Source of the DNA: Amoebophrya sp. A120
Lineage: Eukaryota > Sar > Dinophyceae > Syndiniales > Amoebophryaceae
Direction of reading: 5' to 3'
Assembly: GCA_905178155.1 (NCBI GenBank)
Contig: CAJINV010000014.1
Span: 310,001 to 374,000, forward strand
DNA length: 64,000 nucleotides
The notes under the pieces are model-generated. The model was not told the origin of the DNA and did not search any database. It saw nothing but the letters and a program-made list of their open reading frames with translations. Below, piece by piece: positions 9,943 through 19,012 of the stretch (position 1 is the first letter of the stretch; every line of letters begins with the position of its first letter). The translations under genes were made by a program, and so were the position numbers.

Positions 9943-12900
9943 TTATCCTGCTCTCCGCGCCTTGCCCTCCTCGTCCTGCTGCTCCTGAAACAAGACCTGT
10001 GGTGTCTCTGCGTCCCACGCCCATGCAAGTTGTGGCGCTGCAGAATCACTCTCTACTTCCGCTTCAAGATCATCTTGTCCCGGATTTGTTCCTGTTGCTG
10101 CAAATGCGGACTCTGGTGCTCCTGTTCCTTCAGCTTTCGGTGTCGCCTGATTTGTTTTCCCGTCACCAAAATTATTCCGACTGACGACCTCGACGAGCCC
10201 TGTCAGCGTTGCGAGCAGACTCGCACACACGCCCAGGCCGAAGATCATGTACAGAATGGCGACCATATCACAGAAAAAAGTTTTAACGTTTGGCAACGGA
10301 ATTTGTGATGCAGAAATGCATCCCAAAACGTGCCAAAATTTGTCATGCATAGCATGCATGCTAGGCAAAATTTGTCAATGCATTTTTGCAATCTGTGAAA
10401 ACCGTTAACGTTACCACTTTTTCCTGTGATAGACCACGCGGGACAGGTTCGAGCTCGGCGTGTAGTCGCCGAAGCCGATATCGTATAGGAAAAATCCTCC
10501 CTCCCCATATTGAAAATGCATGCGCCTGAAAATTTGTGATGCAGATTTGTGGCCACAAATCCTGTTTGTCTTGCAAGAGCGCAAATCTAGAGAGTCCGCC
10601 GCACTATGTAGGCGGTTTGTGATGCTGTTGGGTCTACAGCATAGGCGTTTGCCATGCCAGGCTCGGCATATGCCTGCAGTTCTGCTCTACTGCAAGACAA
10701 ATGTGATTTGTGTATCCAAATCCAGCATCAGAAGTTTCGTTTTGACATGGGGAGGGGGGATTTTTCCTTTTGATAGCCGACGGCAGAGAGGGTCACGAAG
10801 CAGAAATACAGGGATTCCAAAAACGTCCAACTCGGCTCCAACCGGTGAAACAACGACGCGCCGAAAAGAAGGAAAGCGACGAGAAGGGAAATCAGGAAGA
10901 GGAGCCTGTTGAGAAACGAATTGGTATGATTGATGAAGAGAAATTGATATTAATATGTTCGATTTGACATTTCTGTCATGATAAGCCCCTGCTGGTTGTA
11001 GTGCCACCAACACCTGGAGGATAATCTTCCCGTTCTACTACAGTCTTCTTGTTTCAATACTTGTCAAGCTCACGACATTTAGTACTTGACATCTATGAAG
11101 GCCTAAGTCCTTTGTGCAAGAAGTCTTCGTGGAACAACAAGCAACCCCGATAGTACCTGCTGTTTTTGCTCTGCAAGTTGACGACTCTGGCCTTCGCACC
11201 AACCGAGAACCAGGCTTCGGCGATCAGGAGCAGGTTGAAGGCCATGATGGGCAACCCCACCTATCAAATGCAAAAGTGTCTGAGTCTGGAAGAATGCAAG
11301 ATTTGTTATGCATATTTCTCATGACCCATGATGCCTGTAATGCATGACCTAGCATCGCAGACATTTAGAGGGCTTCCTGGTCATGCAATTTCCGCATGAG
11401 AAATGCCCTGTCCGTGTAGCACAAACTGTACCCCTCTTGCTGGTCATGCAATGCAATTTCGTTTAGAGTCCAAAAACAGCATGACAAGTTGCAATCTTCC
11501 AGACCCAGACACTTTTGCAGCTCATACCACCACCCCGAAGGCGATCGTCAGCATTTGTCCGCCGGAAGTCACCGGATGACTGTGCCCGTAGCCGATTGTG
11601 GTTGCGAGACTGTATCAAATGCAGATGTGCCTGGGTCTGGAAGAGTGCAGAAGTTCGTCATGCAGGTTCTGGATGCCCCAAAAGGTCTGGAATGCGGGTC
11701 TAGCATCACAAAACTTGAGACAGCTTCTCAATGCCTGGTCCGCATGACAGATCGGCTGTTTTGGTTACAAGATATGGGCAACTTCTGCTTTCCATGCATG
11801 AGAGATTTTCGTGTGATCTGAAATGCGCATCACCGGTTGCAACTTCCAGACCCAGACATTTTTGCAGTTGATAGACTGGTGAGGAAGAACAAAGTCCCGC
11901 AAAAGGACCAGTTGTTTTGGTCCACCAGACTGTTTCGCCGGCTGCTCCGGTTTTTATCGCTTGAGCTAGTCTTGGTGGAGGATGAAATTCTTGTTTCTAT
12001 GCCCGTTTGCAAAGCGGAGCCGCGTGTGGAGATGTCATGCACGTTGCTTCCATTTTCGTTTTGTTTACTCATTTTTCTCACAGCGACGTTATTGAAGCCA
12101 TCATGATGATAAGAGTCGTGACCTGGGCGCGCAGGCTGGCGCTCGTCGTGGTGCGAAGGCGATTTTGCTGATTGGTGGTCCTCTTGTTCTGAAGATGTGT
12201 TGATAGCACGTTTGTTCTCAGTTGAATGCTCTTGTGTTATTTCAGTTGCGGGTACGGACGGCATCCTCGAGGAGGAGGGTGGTAAAGATGAAGCGAATTC
12301 TGGTATTATGCGTTGCTGTGCGTCCTCCTGTTCTGCTTCCGTTGCATCGTCGCCTGATGTTGTAGCAGCTTCACCTTCATCGCCTCCTTGCTGCTTTCCA
12401 AATAGTAGCTTCCGCCCCCCGAATCCAAACAGCTTTAGCTCCGCTGTCCGCGTTGCGATGGTGCTGAGTAAATCCGTCTTGCTTTTCACCGCTTTTGCTT
12501 CCGACTTCAGAAGCTCATAGTCATAATCAGCTCCGTTGTTGAAGTAGTCTTGCAAGGTTTCGGAAAATTTTTCTTGGTTTATGAAAGTGCACAACGGCTC
12601 CCGCTCGTTCTGCCGTCATTTGTCGTGCAAAGAAGCAACCTCAGCTCTTGCTTTTTGGCACTGCCTGCATGGCAGGTTCCAGCACCAGCATATCAAACGA
12701 TGCGATGGATAAACTGCATCTTTGCTGGCGCTTCTGTTGCAGTGCTCATGCAGACTGCCAACTGGGGGACAAAGTAGACGGGGAGATGTGCACTGTCATA
12801 TGATTCTTGCAGAAGGACAAGCCTTCGAAGGCCGGGTCGTTGCAGTACTCGAACTAGTATGCATTGTAAAAGTATCTTCGCACGGGCGGCGGGGCAATCG

Positions 12901-13211
12901 TAATTGCAATCATGCGTTACAAGTGTTTTTTCTACCTAAACGTAAAGGCAAATAAGTCCGCATCTTCACAAATTGCTGTTCTCGTCATGCTGAAAAAAAT
13001 TGTCATACGACTTCTGCCGGTACTACGATACTTTTGCACAGGATATGGAGTAGAGTTTTTTCATGGCCTTGTATAGCGCTCGGTTTTGCTCGTAAGTGTC
13101 CAACTCAGCCTGACGCTCCACGAGGGGGAAAACAATCACACCAGCGGTGTAGTACAGGGCGAGAAGAGTGATGGCGAGGCGCCAACGAGACTGCTGCAGA
13201 GGGGAGAGCAT
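9943..13211 (-). CDS. Two-pore-domain K+ channel (K2P-like)
   Basis: Reconstructed 529-aa membrane protein. Exons: 13211-13046, 12857-12801, 12579-11874, 11612-11527, 11261-11157, 10905-10776, 10478-10432, 10265-9943. The single GT-AG intron is 10906-11156; the other six introns are introners. Order: N-terminal membrane segment (LAITLLALYYTAGVIVFPLV), a long charged and Ser/Glu-rich stretch of about 240 residues, pore loop 1 with filter TTIGYG, a membrane segment (GLPIMAFNLLLIAEAW), another (LFLISLLVAFLLFGASLF), pore loop 2 with filter SAVGFGD, a last membrane segment (ILYMIFGLGVCASLLATLTG) and an acidic tail. The TM1-P1-TM2-TM3-P2-TM4 order is that of K2P/TPK channels, which set background K+ conductance. 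Ion selectivity is inferred from the filter motifs. The loop between TM1 and pore 1 is unusually long and of low complexity. The second filter is assembled only after an introner is removed. Confidence 0.9.
10266..10431. mobile_element. Introner element, family D (K+ channel intron)
   Basis: 166 bp. Ends around AAAAAAGTTTTAACG and CGTTACCACTTTTT; three internal TTTGTNATGC-like boxes. Flanks GACCA are identical. Removal joins LSRVV|AILYM. Confidence 0.9.
10479..10775. mobile_element. Introner element, family C, inside the second selectivity filter
   Basis: 297 bp with family C ends. Flanks GCCGA are identical. It splits the codons of the second K+ filter; removal gives LSAVG|FGDYTP. Confidence 0.93.
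11262..11526. mobile_element. Introner element, family A (K+ channel intron)
   Basis: 265 bp. Interior carries the AGAAATGCCC box in plus orientation. Flanks CCACC are identical. Removal joins FGVV|GLPIM just after pore 1. Confidence 0.93.
11613..11873. mobile_element. Introner element, family A (K+ channel intron)
   Basis: 261 bp. Flanks GACTG are identical. Removal joins FFLTS|LATTIGYG, five codons before the first filter. Confidence 0.93.
12580..12800. mobile_element. Introner element, family E (K+ channel intron)
   Basis: 221 bp. Ends TATGAAAGTGCACAACGG and GTGCACTGTCATA. Flanks are TGGTT/TGATT. Removal joins FCKN|QEKFS. Confidence 0.86.
12858..13045. mobile_element. Introner element, family B (K+ channel intron 1)
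   Basis: 188 bp. Ends TATGCATTGTAAAAGTATC and GATACTTTTGCACAGGATA. Flanks ACTAG/TGGAG are decayed. Removal still joins KLYS|IEYCN in frame. Confidence 0.8.
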
Positions 13212-14076
13212 TTTTTAGCAATTAGTATACTGGACAACAAGCAGTGGAATGTGGGCTAGCGCTCCCAGATAAGCATAAGATGCTCAAAGCGTCGCCGATC
13301 TTAATATGCTTACGACGTGCATCTGAACGACGAAACAAGATGTTAAAGCAGGCATCAAGAACGAGACTACCCCTACTTACTTCCATAGCTGGTAACAACA
13401 TAACCAGACGCGGGCTCTCTCTTCACCTCTACTGTGTTTCAACGAGAGTAAGTAATTGGAGGAGGAGGCTGGGCTATGCATCTTCAATGCAGAAACTCAA
13501 CCATTAACTACTACTTCTTCCAATTCGTATTTCATTCTAATCAGTCAAGTACCACAGTGATGCGCATGTCTCTCAACAGCTGCGGTTCCACTACAAGGTC
13601 TGCGCTTGAAGCTGCACAGGAATCCAAAGCCAAACACACAGCAACATAGTTACGAACGTCTGGATTGAATTCACAGAGGCCCGCTGCGTTTCCTTGTTCG
13701 GTTCCGGTTTTCGTTGGAAAAAAAATAGCTTCAAGTAAGTAGATCGTGCCTCTGCCCGGTCAAGAGTTCACACAGTTGAGGGAGCATTCCTTTCATCAGT
13801 GTTCGACGGCATAGTGACCAATGAGCCACCAGTCTGGATTTGACTTTTATTTTCAACTCGTTTTTTCAAGGTCGTAACGTGACATCAATAGGACAAAACC
13901 ATTCTACTTTCGTGAACGAAAAAGGAGCTCTCTGTTCTGGTAGAATACAAACTAACATCAACAAGCAGGCACAAGGCTGTGCATAAGGCTTCAGTGCTGG
14001 TGTTGACTCGTTCCTTTTCCTGTTGTTCCTGTTTATTACAGGAAATCCTCCGTTCTTCCTGCGTTTTAACCAGTTC
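13212..14076. other. Intergenic, no gene recognised
   Basis: Upstream of the K+ channel and downstream of the coiled-coil gene. Short open frames only; no structure noticed. Confidence 0.5.
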
Positions 14077-17000
14077 TCATGCCCCAGTTCCCAACAACTC
14101 CTCGATCCGCATGGTTTGCTCGACCACTTTCTTCTGTAACCGCTGTTCCTGTTCCGAAGCCGCCGTCAGCTTCGTCTGCAAATGCGCCACCTCGATGGAG
14201 AGAGACGCTTGATCGGTCTGCAGCCGCTTGGCTTCCTCCTTGTAGCTGTGTGTTGGTTCTTGCTTGATTTTGTGTGGTAAGTTGGATAACACGTGGTCCT
14301 CCACATAAATGCATGAGCACCAGAGAAACATCACTAGATCAATATGACAGTAGGTGGAAAAGTACATTTCTGCCACGGCTTCCGACTCCTTTCTTTTCCT
14401 TCTTTCTGGCTCTAGCCACGCGTTTATCAACCAAAAACGTGCTCCTAACGCCACCAACGATCTTCACAGATTGCAGGCAGGGATAACATATTTTGCCTAC
14501 CATGGATGCTACACACTACAGATTTCAATTTTATCTTGTGTCTACGCATGCGCCCTTGCATCACAAAGTCCGTTGACGTTATTAACACGTTTTCTCGTGA
14601 TAGCTTCGACCGCTTCCGCCGGTACAGTTTCGTAGACGGAGTACAGCCTAGCAGACAATTCGTCATTCAGCTCGTACTGCTTCTGCAGCAGGGATTTATC
14701 CGATGCAAAAGTATCAGTCTCGTACAGCCTCGCTTGACAGACACAGATCTGGGCTTTTGCTACCTACACTACATGCATGTTGTTACAGATTGCGCCTATT
14801 TTCATCGTGCTTGTGGCAAAATTTTCATGCGAATTCTACTAGTCCGATACTTTTACTTTTGCAATGCATAAGCTTGTTTGGACAACAGTTCTGCCTTGTA
14901 CTGTTCGATGAGCTGGTATGCAATACAAATTATTCCCGATGAACTACACACTCACGCACAAAATACATGACAAATTTTCCTAGCTTCACGATCGGCACGA
15001 CTTGTCAATGTCTATGTCATTTATGTCACTACTACAATGCGGACAAAAATAAATCGTGGTCATGCAAGTAGACTACAATGCGGATGGGATAATTTCGGGA
15101 TCAACTTTACTGCGGATAGCTGGCCTTGCTGCTTCTTCTCCATCTGGTCCAGGTCCAGCATCTGATTCTTCTGCTGCAGTAACTGCGAAAATTCCGTTTT
15201 CGTCTGCAGCTCCTGTTTCAGCGACGCGATCTCGGATAGTAAATTTTTCTGGTATGATTCGTACCTGGTGTATCCTGTGTAAAAGAACTATCGCATTAAT
15301 GTGACGAATTGCAGCCACGTAAGTATGTTTTATGACGGGCGTGCGTTGATACCTGAGTCTGCATGATGTATCCGGTTTTTGTTCAGTATCATTTCTTTTT
15401 CTCTTGGAAACTTAAATGACTTGTGATGCAATTACAACCTAATGCGATAGATCTTTTGCAAAAATGCATAGAATGCACTTGTCGTTGATTTCCGCCAAGT
15501 CCGAGACTTTGGCTTGGAGGGCGGACATGGTCTGCGACTGCTCCTTCCTCAAATCTTGCAGCTTATCCTGTGCAAAAGCATCGTACTAGTAGTTGTAATT
15601 GCAATACAAATTAGCCCAGCATTAGAAATGAAATCTGTAATGCGGATTTACCGTAAGAAAACAAAAAAATTTGTAATGCATAAGTGCAAGAAGTACTACG
15701 AGTACGATACTTTTGCAGAGCATACAGCTGCTTCAACAGCAAATTCTCCCCGGCAGGCATTAGCAGTGCTTTCTGGTAACTGTCCAGCTTCTATCAGAAG
15801 AAAAAGTGTATAGCGTTAACGGAATTTGAATTTGTCACGCAGTAATGCATCGCAAAACGTTCCCAAATTTGTCATGTATGGCATGCATCCTGGGCAAAAT
15901 TTGCTATGTGTATTCGCAATGTATGAAAACCGTTTCCGTTAACGCTAACACTTTTTTGTTCGATAGCTTCTGCAATTGCTTGTCCTTCTCCGCGATGAGG
16001 TATCCACTTTGGAAGAAAATTTTTACCGTACAAGTTTATATACTGGGTATAGAGGGCGGCCAGTTTTATTCATGACAGAACCGATTTCATTCGGCATGAC
16101 AAAGTCGCTTTTTTTCTCTAGCCTGTCGGAACAAGAATTTGTTTCCACTTTATTGATTCTCCGCTCCTGTTCCGGAGTGTTGTACGGTATCTATTGGTAG
16201 TAGTTGTAGTACTTATTTTGTTTTGCATATTATGATCTCCAACTCTTTCTTTTCCAACTCCAAGTCGGACAACTTTCCTGACTTCGCCGACAATTGCGTG
16301 TTTAACTCCTGCTCCACTCGGTTGCGGCTTATGCATGGCAAATTTCAACCGTTCTGGCGTGCGCGCGTGCAATTGCGATTTGACAAGAGGGGTTCTGACC
16401 AGCATAGCTGCACTAGCTCACTCAGCAGTACAAGTTCACCTGCGTAGTTTCAGATTCAGACAGTGGCAAAAATTGTCATCGTACATGTTTCTTTATCGTC
16501 GATGCACGGTGATGAATTGGAGAATTGAAATTTGTGATGCGTACGGCCCATCACGTTGGAGTCCACGTCGGTTTGCAGTTCTGTGATCCGCTTCGTCGAC
16601 TCCCGATTCTCAATCTTCAGCTCGTCACAGAGGATGGTTTGCTTCTTCATCTCCTTTTGCTGCTTCTGGTTCGTTATGCACTGCAAAACCAAATCAAAGT
16701 ATCGCACTAATATTTATACTAAAGCGCATCAAAAATGAAAGACGGAATCTGTAAATAATGCATTTTCAGGTAGACAACCCATACGAGTGCGATATTTCAT
16801 CATCTGTTGCACAGGATATTCGCATCGACGAGCTCCTGGATGCGGTTCAAGTCCGTCACGGCCTGCTTTTCCAGTTCCGCAATCCGCGTTTTCAACACCT
16901 CTTGGTGCTTCTTCAACATGGGGATTTGGTTATCCTTGCAATCGACCAGCTCATTGGAGTGCTTCTTGATCTCTAATTTCTGCGTCTCAATAGTGTCCAG

Positions 17001-18322
17001 CAGTTCCTTGTTCTTCTGTTCGGACTCATGCAGTGCCAGGACCAACTTCTCCGTGTGCGCCGGCGCCCACTTCAGGTTCAGCGGGTCTGCGATGCCAGGA
17101 TTTGAGTTCTGCGCGGGGGCTGCTGTTGCAGCTGGTCCTCCGCTGAAATAAACGTCGGAACTGGAGGACGTGGGAGCGACACCTCCTGCTGCAATTTGAC
17201 CAGCCGGTGAAGTTTTGTTTCCTGCGTTAGTCAGAAGCATCTTGTTCTCGTTTTCCAGCATGTTCACTTTCGTCTTCAATGCTTCGATCAGCTGTTCCTC
17301 CACCGAAGTGGCGGAATTTGCGTTCACCATGTCCATATCAAATGCAAAAATGTCCGGGTCTGGGAGATTGCGAGATTTGTCATGTTAGTCTGGCATGGCT
17401 CTCAAGTCTGTCATGCGCGCCAACCAAAAACCACACTTCTCTGTCATGCAGAAACGCAGTAGTTTGTCATGCAGATAGACAAGACTATAGCAATTGCAAT
17501 TCCAAAACCTGTCATGCTTGGCTGTCGATGAAGGCGTCCACATGAAGATTCGCCAAACAGCATCACAAGTTTCCAGACCCAGACATATTTGCAGTTGATA
17601 GTCCACCAAATCCGCTGTCTCCGGGTCCATGGCAAAGGACATCGTGATGTCGTTGGCATTTGGATTACATCCTGTGCAAAAGTATCGCACTCGTAGTAAT
17701 TGCAGTCATGCATTGCAAATTTTTTTCCCAAGGTAAGTCCGCATTTACAGATTTCATTTCTCATGCTGAGGAAATTTGTACTGCATTTATACGAGTACGG
17801 CACTTTTGCAATTCAAGTTCATAGATTATTTCCAGCACGAGCATTCATCTTCGATGTCGTTGTACTTATGTTGTTATTCCCTGTACTACTAGTCTGGTTC
17901 AGTTTTCGCATGTTTGAATTCGCCAGGACCTGCTTTCGGATCTTATGACGTTCTCAAATGTTACATTCTCAACAGGTATATGATTTGTCCTGCAAAACTA
18001 CAATCAGAATCGACATGGTCAAGCTGCTTCGCATGACAAATTCTTGAAGGGCCAATCAGGCTGAGAAAGTGTTCCAAATCTGTCATGCAAGACGCGCAAG
18101 GTCACCCCGTCCACCTTTTCCGTTCTTGCATCACAAATTCATGCAACAGTTCAGAATGTAACAGCTGAACACGCCATAGTTCTCCTCCTCCGCCGTGCGT
18201 TCCTCCTTCGTGCGCCACTGCACCGCGTGGCCGTTGGAGGACGACAGCGGCCGCTTTTTCGGAATCTTTGTGGGGGCGGTGGACGTTGGGCCGCCCTGCA
18301 TGGAAGCCTTCGCGGTACTCAT
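14077..18322 (-). CDS. Coiled-coil protein, function unknown; all 12 introns are introners
   Basis: Reconstructed 554-aa protein in 13 exons: 18322-18179, 17938-17824, 17662-17601, 17330-16819, 16669-16544, 16324-16230, 15995-15966, 15786-15725, 15558-15471, 15265-15119, 14911-14871, 14691-14603, 14230-14077 (boundaries given after removing one repeat copy per intron). The N-terminus is low complexity (TAPTKIPKKRPLSSSNG). After about residue 110 it is Leu/Glu/Lys/Gln-rich with heptad-like spacing (EEQLIEALKTKVNMLENEN, RKEQSQTMSALQAKVSDLA, VAHLQTKLTAASEQEQRL). I do not recognise the family; a long coiled coil beside an axonemal gene could be a cytoskeletal or ciliary scaffold, but that is conjecture. 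No GT-AG intron is needed. Several exons are tiny (30, 41 and 62 nt), and the frame stays open from ATG to TAA only if every introner is removed. Confidence 0.82.
14236..14602. mobile_element. Introner element, D-like, one end atypical
   Basis: 367 bp. The high-coordinate end (AACACGTTTTCTCGTGATA) is D-like; the other end lacks TAT. Flanks GCTTC are identical. Removal joins AEAVEA|KRLQT. Confidence 0.7.
14697..14870. mobile_element. Introner element, family B (coiled-coil gene)
   Basis: 174 bp. Ends TATCCGATGCAAAAGTATC and inverse. Flanks GGATT/AGCTT are decayed. Removal joins LSKQA|LLQKQ in frame. Confidence 0.8.
14917..15118. mobile_element. Introner element, unassigned family (coiled-coil gene)
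   Basis: 202 bp. Ends carry CAAATTATTCCCGAT and ATAATTTCGGGAT. Flanks GCTGG are identical. Removal joins KKQQGQ|LIEQY. Confidence 0.85.
15271..15470. mobile_element. Introner element, family B (coiled-coil gene)
   Basis: 200 bp. Starts TATCCTGTGTAAAAG and ends CTTTTGCAAAAATGCATA. Flanks TGGTG/GAATG are decayed. Removal joins NDKCI|RYESY. Confidence 0.78.
15564..15724. mobile_element. Introner element, family B (coiled-coil gene)
   Basis: 161 bp. Starts TATCCTGTGCAAAAGC and ends GATACTTTTGCAGAGCATA. Flanks CAGCT are identical. Removal joins LLKQL|QDLRK. Confidence 0.9.
15792..15965. mobile_element. Introner element, family D (coiled-coil gene)
   Basis: 174 bp, closely related to the copy at 10266-10431 (shared GTTAACG ends and internal boxes). 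Flanks GCTTC are identical. Removal joins KQLQK|LDSYQ. Confidence 0.9.
16001..16229. mobile_element. Probable introner, unassigned family (coiled-coil gene)
   Basis: 229 bp. Starts TATCCACTTTGG and ends TTTTGCATA. Flanks TGAGG/TTATG are weak. The boundaries are set mainly by the frame (KELEII|IAEKD). Confidence 0.62.
16330..16543. mobile_element. Introner element, family H (coiled-coil gene)
   Basis: 214 bp. Ends TATGCATGGCAAATTTCAA and TTGAAATTTGTGATGCGTA. Flanks are CGGCT/CGGCC. Removal joins SNVMG|RNRVE. Confidence 0.84.
16675..16818. mobile_element. Introner element, family B (coiled-coil gene)
   Basis: 144 bp, the shortest complete copy. Flanks are TTCGT/TTCGC. Removal joins ELVDA|NQKQQ in frame. 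Confidence 0.82.
17336..17600. mobile_element. Introner element, family A (coiled-coil gene)
   Basis: 265 bp with full family A ends. Flanks GTCCA are identical. Removal joins ADLVD|MVNAN. Confidence 0.92.
17668..17823. mobile_element. Introner element, family B (coiled-coil gene)
   Basis: 156 bp. Starts CATCCTGTGCAAAAGTATCG (first base changed from T). Flanks GATTA are identical. Removal joins ARAGNN|PNAND. Confidence 0.89.
17944..18178. mobile_element. Introner element, family F (coiled-coil gene intron 1)
   Basis: 235 bp. Starts TATGACGTTCTCAAATG, with inner inverse GTTCAGAATGTAACAGC. Flanks are GATCT/GTTCT. Removal joins AEEEN|RKQVL. Confidence 0.84.
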
Positions 18323-19012
18323 TTTTAGAGTTGTCGTTGGTCTTTGTGCCGAAGCTGCCGACTTTGAATTCTAGTAATATACGCTAGGCCTAGCAGTAGG
18401 AGTAGTGACAGATGAATATTTTACAAAGCGCTTCTTAATGTTAACTGGAAATGGTACGATCACCACGTGCGCGTGGGTGTGCAACTGATTGCGCATTATA
18501 TAGATACTCCGATTTGGATTTCCTCCACAGGTAAAAAGCCGTTTGCAGACGCTCTACAACTGTAGTTCTCTTCGCCATTTATTTTGTTTACTACTCGACG
18601 AACGTCCTCGCAGCGGGTCGCTCGTGTCACTCAAAAGCATCTGTCTAAAGCTGTAAGTACCTCAGGTGGACAACGTGAAGACAAGTGATTCGCCAGGGAA
18701 CTCGACCTCGAGGCAAGAGTAACCTGCTAAATCAAATAAATACAAATCAAGCGCATGAGGAGGAACAACGAAAGCGAGCACAGCAGCGGCATAGGCATTT
18801 TCGGAGGTCAGTTTTTTTTTTTGTTGACAAATGCAAGTACACAGAAAAGCAATGGATTCTTCGCTTGTCATTTTTTTGAAAAGAAAAGTTGTAACTGTAA
18901 GGAATTGCGTGCACTGAAGAAACACGGCTCACGTGCTGTTATGTCAAGTCAAAGAATCCGACACATCAACAAACTGAGTTGTGAAAAATCTGAGTGAAGA
19001 AAGTAGCTTTCC
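18323..19012. other. Intergenic, no gene recognised
   Basis: AT-rich spacer between the coiled-coil gene start and the giant gene stop. Nothing distinctive seen. Confidence 0.5.

Noticed and set aside
1216-17823. CRISPR-like array
   Set aside because: The repeats are paired inverted ends of dispersed elements in eukaryotic genes, not regularly spaced direct repeats with unique spacers.
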